64,000 nucleotides of DNA from Cupriavidus consociatus (GTDB lineage: Bacteria > Pseudomonadota > Gammaproteobacteria > Burkholderiales > Burkholderiaceae). Positions 58,630 through 64,000 of this stretch are shown one piece after another (the stretch's first letter is position 1; each line of letters starts with the position of its first letter). Location of the stretch: the NCBI RefSeq assembly GCF_017814975.1, contig NZ_JAGIQA010000001.1, positions 186,001-250,000 of the forward strand, read 5' to 3'. The notes beneath the pieces are model-generated. The model was not told the DNA's origin. It ran no database searches and saw nothing but the letters and a program-made list of their open reading frames with translations. A program made the translations under genes and the position numbers.

Positions 58630-60213
58630 TCAGAACTGGTTCATGGTGTTGTCCTTACCCGCCGCCTTCAGGGCCGCTTCGCCGCTGAAATACTCCTTGT
58701 GGTCGTCGCCGATGTCCGAGCCCGACATGTTCTGGTGCTTGACGCAGGCGATGCCCTGGCGGATTTCCTTGCGCTGCACGCCAGCCACATAACCCAGCAT
58801 GCCCTGGTCGCCGAAGTATTCCTTGGCCAGGTTGTCGGTCGACAGCGCGGCGGTGTGGTACGTCGGCAGCGTGATCAGGTGGTGGAAGATGCCGGCTTCG
58901 CGCGACGCGTCGGCCTGGAAGGTGCGGATCTTTTCGTCGGCGATCTTTGCCAGTTCGCTATCGTCGTATTCCACGCTCATCAGCTGGGCACGCTCGTAGG
59001 CTGACACATCCTTGCCCGCGGCCTTCATCGCGTCATATGCCTGCTGGCGGAAGTTCAGGGTCCAGTTGAACGACGGGCTGTTGTTGTACACCAGCTTGGC
59101 GTTCGGGATGACCTTGCGGATCTCGTTGACCATGCCGGCGATCTGGGCGATATGCGGCTTTTCGGTTTCGATCCACAGCAGGTCGGCGCCGTTCTGCAGC
59201 GAGGTGATGCAATCCAGCACGCAGCGCGCTTCACCCGTGCCGGCGCGGAACTGGAACAGGTTGCTGGGCAGGCGCTTGGGACGCAGCAGCTTGCCGTTCT
59301 GCTTGATGACAACGTCACCGTTGCCCAGAGCGTCGGCCGAGATCTCGTCGCAATCGAGGAAGGAGTTGTACTGGTCGCCCAGGTCGCCCGGCGTGTGGGT
59401 CACGGCGATCTGCTTAGTCAGGCCGGCGCCCAGCGAGTCGGTGCGGCACACAATGATGCCGTCATCCACGCCCAGTTCCAGGAACGCGTAGCGGATGGCG
59501 CGGACCTTGGCCAGGAAGTCCTCGTGCGGCACGGTGACCTTGCCATCCTGGTGGCCGCACTGCTTCTCGTCGGACACCTGGTTTTCGATCTGGATGCAGC
59601 AGGCGCCCGCTTCGATGAACTGCTTGGCCAGCAGGTAAGTTGCCTCGGCGTTGCCGAAGCCCGCGTCGATGTCGGCGATGATAGGCACCACGTGGGTCAC
59701 GTGGTTGTCGATCTTCTCCTGGATGGCGGCCTTGGCGGCGGCGTCCTTGGCAGCGTCCAGCTCGCGGAACAGGCCGCCCAGTTCACGGGCGTCGGCCTGG
59801 CGCAGGAAGGTGTACAGCTCGCGGATCAGCGCGCTGACCGAGGTCTTTTCGTGCATCGACTGGTCCGGCAGCGGGCCGAACTCCGAGCGCAGTGCGGCCA
59901 CCATCCAGCCCGACAGGTAAAGGTAGCGGCGGTCGGTGCTGTTGAAGTGCTTCTTGATGGAGATCATCTTCTGCTGGCCGATGAAGCCGTGCCAGCAGCC
60001 CAGCGACTGGGTGTACTTCGACGGGTCCGCATCATAGGCGGCCATGTCGGCGCGCATGATCTTGGCGGTGTACCTGGCGATGTCCAGGCCCGTCTTGAAC
60101 TTGTTCTGGGCACGCATGCGTGCGGCGGACTCGGGATTGATGGCGTTCCACGCACTGCCTTGTTTCTCTTTCAAAGCAGCAACTGCCCTGATGTCGTCTT
60201 GATATTGGGCCAT
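58630..60213 (-). CDS. aceA: Isocitrate lyase (long form)
   Basis: Glyoxylate-shunt enzyme splitting isocitrate to succinate and glyoxylate. It has 527 residues from MAQYQDDIRAV, longer than the E. coli type (434) and close to the Pseudomonas type. Catalytic C219 lies in the signature EKQCGHQDGK, and DIDAGFGNAEATY and NNSPSFNW are conserved. AGGAGA precedes the ATG. It would allow growth on acetate, including acetate released by PhnA next door. Confidence 0.95.
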   Translation of the reverse strand: MAQYQDDIRAVAALKEKQGSAWNAINPESAARMRAQNKFKTGLDIARYTAKIMRADMAAYDADPSKYTQSLGCWHGFIGQQKMISIKKHFNSTDRRYLYLSGWMVAALRSEFGPLPDQSMHEKTSVSALIRELYTFLRQADARELGGLFRELDAAKDAAAKAAIQEKIDNHVTHVVPIIADIDAGFGNAEATYLLAKQFIEAGACCIQIENQVSDEKQCGHQDGKVTVPHEDFLAKVRAIRYAFLELGVDDGIIVCRTDSLGAGLTKQIAVTHTPGDLGDQYNSFLDCDEISADALGNGDVVIKQNGKLLRPKRLPSNLFQFRAGTGEARCVLDCITSLQNGADLLWIETEKPHIAQIAGMVNEIRKVIPNAKLVYNNSPSFNWTLNFRQQAYDAMKAAGKDVSAYERAQLMSVEYDDSELAKIADEKIRTFQADASREAGIFHHLITLPTYHTAALSTDNLAKEYFGDQGMLGYVAGVQRKEIRQGIACVKHQNMSGSDIGDDHKEYFSGEAALKAAGKDNTMNQF

Positions 60214-60325
60214 GTGTATCTCCTGGAAGCAAAGCGCGTTTGAGTAAATGATCGAGCGTGCCGCTACGTTGTCGAAGCGAACTGCATGACTCAATAGTAG
60301 CGCCGTTTGATGCGTTGCAGCGGCA

Positions 60326-60346
60326 GTCTTATATAAGACATAAGAC
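60326..60346 (-). promoter_or_regulatory. Palindrome and repeats upstream of aceA (operator candidate)
   Basis: GTCTTATATAAGAC (60326-60339) is a perfect 14-bp palindrome whose right half continues as a second ATAAGAC (60340-60346). On the minus strand a possible TTGAAA -35 lies 17 bases before TCTTAT, so the repeats cover a likely -10 region, suiting a repressor. It is about 115 bases before the aceA start. The rest of the 315-base gap shows nothing further. Confidence 0.6.
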
Positions 60347-60528
60347 TTAAATTATCTTTATTTTTCAAATAGTTATGTGGCAATTTTCACGATGCGGAAC
60401 ATCTTTTCAGGACGCGAGAGAACGAGGTCGGAGAAGATTTGACCTGAATTCCACGATGTGAAACGCACTTTCGGCTGCTGGAGTCGCGCAGGCACGTATC
60501 GGGCCGAAGGAGCATCCGGCCTACCCGC

Positions 60529-61473
60529 CTAGCGTGCCGACGGCCGCAACGCCCGCATCCCGGCCTTGACCACGCTCACCGCCGCGAGCACCAGCGCACC
60601 GGCGACGATGCCGGCAACCCCGTCGAGCGCCAACGGGGCCAGCGCGGACAGGACACCGCCGATCGCCGGCACGCCTGCCGCTGCCTGTGCCGCGGCCTCC
60701 AGCACGTGGTGCATCGCCGGGATCCCGTGCATCAGAATGCCGCCGCCCACCAGGAACATCGCCGCCGTCCCTGCGAGCGACAAGGCTTTCATCAGCCAGG
60801 GCGCCAGCCGCAGCAAACCCCGGCCCAGCCAGCGGAGGCTGGCCGACGATCGCCGGCTTAGATACAGGCCTGCGTCATCGAGCTTCACGATCCCGCCTAC
60901 CAGGCCATAGACGCCGACCGTCATGATGGCCGCGATCGCGCATAAGACCGCGAGCCGCTGGCCGAAAGGAGCGTCGGCGACGGTGCCCAGCGAGATGACG
61001 ATGATTTCGGCCGAAAGTATGAAGTCCGTGCGGACCGCACCCTTGATTTTCTCTTTCTCGAACGCCACCACATCGACCACGGGGTTCGACATGGCCTCAA
61101 GTTCACGGAGGTGATGTGCCGCGTCCTCCGCATCGCCGTGCAAGAACCGGTGTGCCAGTTTTTCAAAGCCTTCATAGCAAAGGAACGCGCCCCCGACCAT
61201 CAACAGCGGCACGACGGCCCAGGGCGCCCAGGCGCTGATGGCCAGCGCCGCCGGGACGAGTATCACCTTGTTGCGAAGCGAGCCCAGTGCGACGGCCCAT
61301 ACCACCGGCAGTTCCCGGTCTGCCTTGACGCCGCTGACCTGCTGCGCATTCAGCGCCAGGTCGTCGCCTAGCACGCCGGCGGTCTTCTTCGCCGCCACTT
61401 TGCTCATGGTGGCGACATCGTCGAGGATAGTCGCGATGTCGTCGATCAGTACCAGCAAGCTGGATCCGGCCAT
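60529..61473 (-). CDS. DUF808 family inner membrane protein (YedI-like)
   Basis: A 314-residue membrane protein starting [43 protein letters not shown] and [17 protein letters not shown] are hallmarks of DUF808. About six to eight hydrophobic segments are visible after residue 60. Function is unknown. It is monocistronic, with a remnant-bearing gap upstream. Confidence 0.88.
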   Translation of the reverse strand: MAGSSLLVLIDDIATILDDVATMSKVAAKKTAGVLGDDLALNAQQVSGVKADRELPVVWAVALGSLRNKVILVPAALAISAWAPWAVVPLLMVGGAFLCYEGFEKLAHRFLHGDAEDAAHHLRELEAMSNPVVDVVAFEKEKIKGAVRTDFILSAEIIVISLGTVADAPFGQRLAVLCAIAAIMTVGVYGLVGGIVKLDDAGLYLSRRSSASLRWLGRGLLRLAPWLMKALSLAGTAAMFLVGGGILMHGIPAMHHVLEAAAQAAAGVPAIGGVLSALAPLALDGVAGIVAGALVLAAVSVVKAGMRALRPSAR

Positions 61474-61829
61474 GTCAGGACCTCCTCGCGCGGCAGAGGC
61501 CTCGCACATGCAGGCAATGTGTCATTCGTCTTGCTCCTCGTGTGGTTCATCCAACCAAGCAGGTTCCGTACCGCCGCTGCCAGCAAGATCTCTGGGGGCT
61601 TCCAGGGACGCAGCGGGGCGCGAGACGGGCGAATGGGTAGTCTCGCTGGCAGCGGCTCGACTGTCCACGCCAATTGCATACGGGTTTGGCGGAACAGTCC
61701 GCCTCGGGAAGGCTACTCGAATGACTGGCCTCGCTGTGGGTGGCGCCGCAGCTCTGATTTGCCCAGGCTTGCCCCGCCTGCGCCGGCCCAGCCTGCTGCA
61801 AGCGCCGGCAGGAAGGTTCGTTCACAAAT

Positions 61830-62139
61830 TTGTCACTCGTCACCACGCCGGCCACCCCCGCGTCGCAGACGCCGACCGTCAGCGCACGCCTGCTCGACAG
61901 CGCGGTCGAGGGCGTGCAGTACGCCGCCACCCCTTCGGGCCTGGCGGGCCGGGCCGGCACGGATGGCAGGTTCGACTGCAAGCAGGGCGACAAGGTCACG
62001 TTCAACGTGGGCGGCATCGCGCACCGCCGGTGCGGTCGGTGTGCGCGTGACGCGCGGCAACGTGGTGGATCGCAAAACGCGCCTGTGGCTGCTGAAGTTC
62101 CCGAAGGGCAAGGGCCTGTCCGGCTACACGCTGCCCTGA
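61830..62139 (+). pseudogene. Frameshifted remnant of an exported or surface protein
   Basis: One frame reads TPTVSARLLDSAVEGVQYA, then a turn-rich part ending GDKVTFNVGGIA, a pattern seen in large secreted lipoproteins of this order. Coding sense is then lost near 62017 and resumes in the next frame as GAVGVRVTRGNVVDRKTRLW, ending LSGYTLP-stop at 62139, 18 bases before a strong terminator. There is no good start, and the upstream part of the 795-base gap (61474-62268) has only incoherent frames. Confidence 0.55.
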
Positions 62140-62157
62140 GCCTTGGCGACTTTGAAG

Positions 62158-62190
62158 AAAAACCGCCGGTGCAGAACCGGCGGTTTTTTT
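62158..62190 (+). terminator. Intrinsic terminator after the frameshifted remnant
   Basis: ACCGCCGGT and ACCGGCGGT pair around GCAGA, with A residues before and seven T after. It is in the right place to have ended the remnant gene and could also serve the convergent amidase gene. Confidence 0.88.
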
Positions 62191-62268
62191 ATCCCGGGCG
62201 GGCATCCTGGCGAATGCCGGGTGGGGATCGGTTGGAAGACCGTCCCCCGGGGTTCAGTGCCTCGCGGC

Positions 62269-63786
62269 CTAGACCGCTGAGACGCCGCCGTCTTGCTGCG
62301 CCGTCCCGGCCGACGGCGGCGCCGTGACAATCGAACGCAGTGCCGGGTGGGCAGGCTTCAGCGATGCCAGGTCCGGCACCGGACGGCGCAATGCCGGCGA
62401 CGCGGCAAACGCCGCTTCCATGGCCCGCGCCGCCGACAGCGTTTGCAGGTCGCCGCGGAAGCGGCCGGTGACCTGCAAGCCGAACGGCATGCCGGCGTCG
62501 TCGCTGCCGCAGGGCAGAGCAATGGCCGGGTGCGTGGTCAGCGTCACGACATAGGTCAGCGCCAGCCAGCGGTAGTAGTTCTCTTGCTTCTCGCCGTTGA
62601 TGGTGTCGGCGTACAGGTCGGTCCAGGAGAACGGGGACACGGGTGTGGTCGGCGACAGGATCAGGTCGTATTGCTGGTAGGCCCGCTGGAAGCGCTGCAG
62701 GATCCGGTTCTGCTCGGCCTGTGCCCATGCGCTGTCGGCCAGCGACATCTTCGCGCCCATTTCATAGTTGGCGCGGGTGTTGGGCCCGAGCGCCGCGGGG
62801 TCGCGCTGGTAAGCGTCGTGCAGGCCGGCGACGAAGCTCTCGGCACGCAGCACGTCGAAGCAGCGGTGCACGTCGCCAAGTTCGAAGCTGACTTCGTCGC
62901 AACGCGCGAAGAGGTGGCGCATTGCCGCGATCTTCGAGCGGAACACGCGGCGGATGCCGTCATCGACCGCGCAGCTGCCGAAGTCTTCAGTCCAGCCCAC
63001 GCGCAACGTTGACAGGTCGACCGGTGGCGGCGACAGGTAAACATTGGCGTCCACCGCGTAGCTCAGTGGATCGGTCACTGACATCCCCGCCGAGGCCGCC
63101 AGCTGCAGGCAGGTGTCGTCGACGGTGCGCCCCATCGGTCCCACCACCGAGATCGGCGTCCAGCCCAGCAGCTTGCGCGAGTTGGGCACGATGCCGGGCG
63201 ATGGGCGGAACCCGACCACGCCGCACTTGGCCGCGGGAATGCGCAGCGAGCCGCCGGTGTCGGAGCCGGTGCAGACCGGCAGCAGGTCCGCGGCCAGCGC
63301 CGCCGCTGATCCGCCCGACGATCCGCCGGCATTCAGGTTCGGATTGAACGGATTACCCGTAGCGCCCCAGACCGCGTTGCGCGAATTCGCGCCGGCGCCC
63401 ATCTCCGGAATGTTGGTCTTGCCGACCACGATGGCGCCGGCCGCGCGCAAGCGCGCCACCAGCACGTTGTCCTCGGCCGGCACATGGTTGCGGAACAGCG
63501 GCGAACCGTAGGTGGTCAGCAGCCCCTGCGTCGCCTCCAGGTCCTTCACCCCGAGCGGCAGCCCGTGCAGCAGGCCAAGCGGTTCGTTGCGCAGCACCGC
63601 CTGTTCGGCGGCGCGCGCTTCCTGGCGGGCACGCTCGAAGCAGGTGGCCGTGATGGCATTGATCAGCGGGTTGTAGGCCTCGATGCGCGCGATGCACGCT
63701 TCGAGCAGTTCGACCGGCGAAATTTCCCCGGAGCCGATCAGGCGGCGCAGTTCGACCGCGCTCAATGAGGTCAGCGATGTTTGCAT
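62269..63786 (-). CDS. Amidase (amidase signature family)
   Basis: A 505-residue hydrolase with the Ser-cisSer-Lys triad: K81 (PLGVKDLEA), S156 (GGSSGGS) and S180 (GSDTGGSLRIPA). The 24-residue spacing between the serines is standard. No signal peptide is seen, so it is cytosolic. The substrate cannot be told; glutamyl-tRNA amidotransferase is unlikely because gatC and gatB are absent. A Bug receptor gene ends upstream on the same strand and may supply its substrate. Confidence 0.92.
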   Translation of the reverse strand: MQTSLTSLSAVELRRLIGSGEISPVELLEACIARIEAYNPLINAITATCFERARQEARAAEQAVLRNEPLGLLHGLPLGVKDLEATQGLLTTYGSPLFRNHVPAEDNVLVARLRAAGAIVVGKTNIPEMGAGANSRNAVWGATGNPFNPNLNAGGSSGGSAAALAADLLPVCTGSDTGGSLRIPAAKCGVVGFRPSPGIVPNSRKLLGWTPISVVGPMGRTVDDTCLQLAASAGMSVTDPLSYAVDANVYLSPPPVDLSTLRVGWTEDFGSCAVDDGIRRVFRSKIAAMRHLFARCDEVSFELGDVHRCFDVLRAESFVAGLHDAYQRDPAALGPNTRANYEMGAKMSLADSAWAQAEQNRILQRFQRAYQQYDLILSPTTPVSPFSWTDLYADTINGEKQENYYRWLALTYVVTLTTHPAIALPCGSDDAGMPFGLQVTGRFRGDLQTLSAARAMEAAFAASPALRRPVPDLASLKPAHPALRSIVTAPPSAGTAQQDGGVSAV

Positions 63787-63858
63787 CGGTTGCTTGGAGC
63801 TGGAATGAAAGTCTGTGGCGCGGTGCCGCTGTCGCGTTACCGGCCGGTGTCGGGAAGG

Positions 63859-64000
63859 TCAGTCGAGCTTGATGTTGGCGCGCTGTGCGATCGCGCGCAT
63901 CTGCGGGATTTCCTTGTCGATCATGGCGGCGACCTGCTTGCCGGGCGCGAACGACGGCTCGATGCCGCTGTCCGCCAGCTGGCTGCGTGTGGCCGGATCG
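63859..64000 (-). CDS. Bug-family substrate-binding protein (3' end only)
   Basis: The last 46 codons of a frame that leaves the window. The end reads MIDKEIPQMRAIAQRANIKLD-stop, the C-terminal pattern of Bug/TTT receptors. It lies 72 bases before the amidase gene on the same strand, so the two are probably cotranscribed. Confidence 0.8.
   Translation of the reverse strand, partial: DPATRSQLADSGIEPSFAPGKQVAAMIDKEIPQMRAIAQRANIKLD

Noticed and set aside
62269..63786. Amidase as GatA of the tRNA amidotransferase
   Set aside because: gatC and gatB are absent and the neighbour is a Bug receptor, so a catabolic amidase is more likely.

Overview
The window looks like chromosomal DNA of a high-GC betaproteobacterium of the Burkholderiales, most likely Cupriavidus or a close Ralstonia relative. 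The reasons are the scpB-rluB and rimP-nusA-infB-rbfA-truB order, a ccoNOQP-ccoG-ccoH cluster beside an FNR gene, and three orphan Bug-type (tripartite tricarboxylate) receptors. This assignment is inference from gene content; no database was searched.

Layout. 1-9657: cbb3-type (high oxygen affinity) terminal oxidase module, with ccoI (5' end outside the window), ccoS, ccoN, ccoO, ccoQ, ccoP, ccoG, ccoH, a small membrane protein, then fnr and a TauE/SafE-like membrane protein. A perfect FNR box lies before ccoN. 10215-19676: housekeeping block of scpB, rluB and the rimP-nusA-infB-rbfA-truB translation operon. 19701-24012: a minus-strand cluster of unknown function (Bug receptor, AroM family, DUF1177, peptidase E, IclR regulator). 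24136-29247: marR-nodT-emrA-emrB tripartite efflux operon. 29459-37284: typA, sterol desaturase-like protein, chemotaxis receptor, HIBCH-like hydrolase, FMN reductase, dusA. 37285-38859: mostly small features (terminators, a tiny lipoprotein, a small hypothetical protein, tRNA-His).

39090-48004 is a catabolic cluster for a CoA-activated organic acid: IclR regulator, two HpcH/HpaI-type lyases, MmgE/PrpD protein, two MaoC-like proteins, acyl-CoA dehydrogenase, type III CoA-transferase and a Bug receptor. The second lyase resembles malyl/beta-methylmalyl-CoA lyase, and the two MaoC-like proteins resemble the two halves of mesaconyl-CoA hydratase, so a C5-dicarboxylate (mesaconate or methylsuccinate type) route to glyoxylate plus propionyl-CoA is a reasonable hypothesis. 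Two identical 14-bp palindromes occupy its divergent promoter region.

48137-58115 is a complete 2-aminoethylphosphonate module: phnW, an ABC transporter, a GntR regulator, phnA, phnY and an alanine dehydrogenase that would recycle the alanine made by PhnW back to pyruvate. Gene remnants lie on both sides of it (48004-48136 and about 58160-58400, followed by 14-bp tandem repeats and an IS-end-like inverted repeat), suggesting that the module was inserted. 58630-64000 holds isocitrate lyase with a palindromic operator candidate, a DUF808 membrane protein, a frameshifted gene remnant, an amidase and the 3' end of a further Bug receptor.

No CRISPR array, rRNA, intact transposase or phage gene was seen. 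The most interesting signals are the split hydratase pathway with its twin operators, the AroM-DUF1177-PepE cluster, the self-contained phosphonate module with scarred borders, and the aceA operator.
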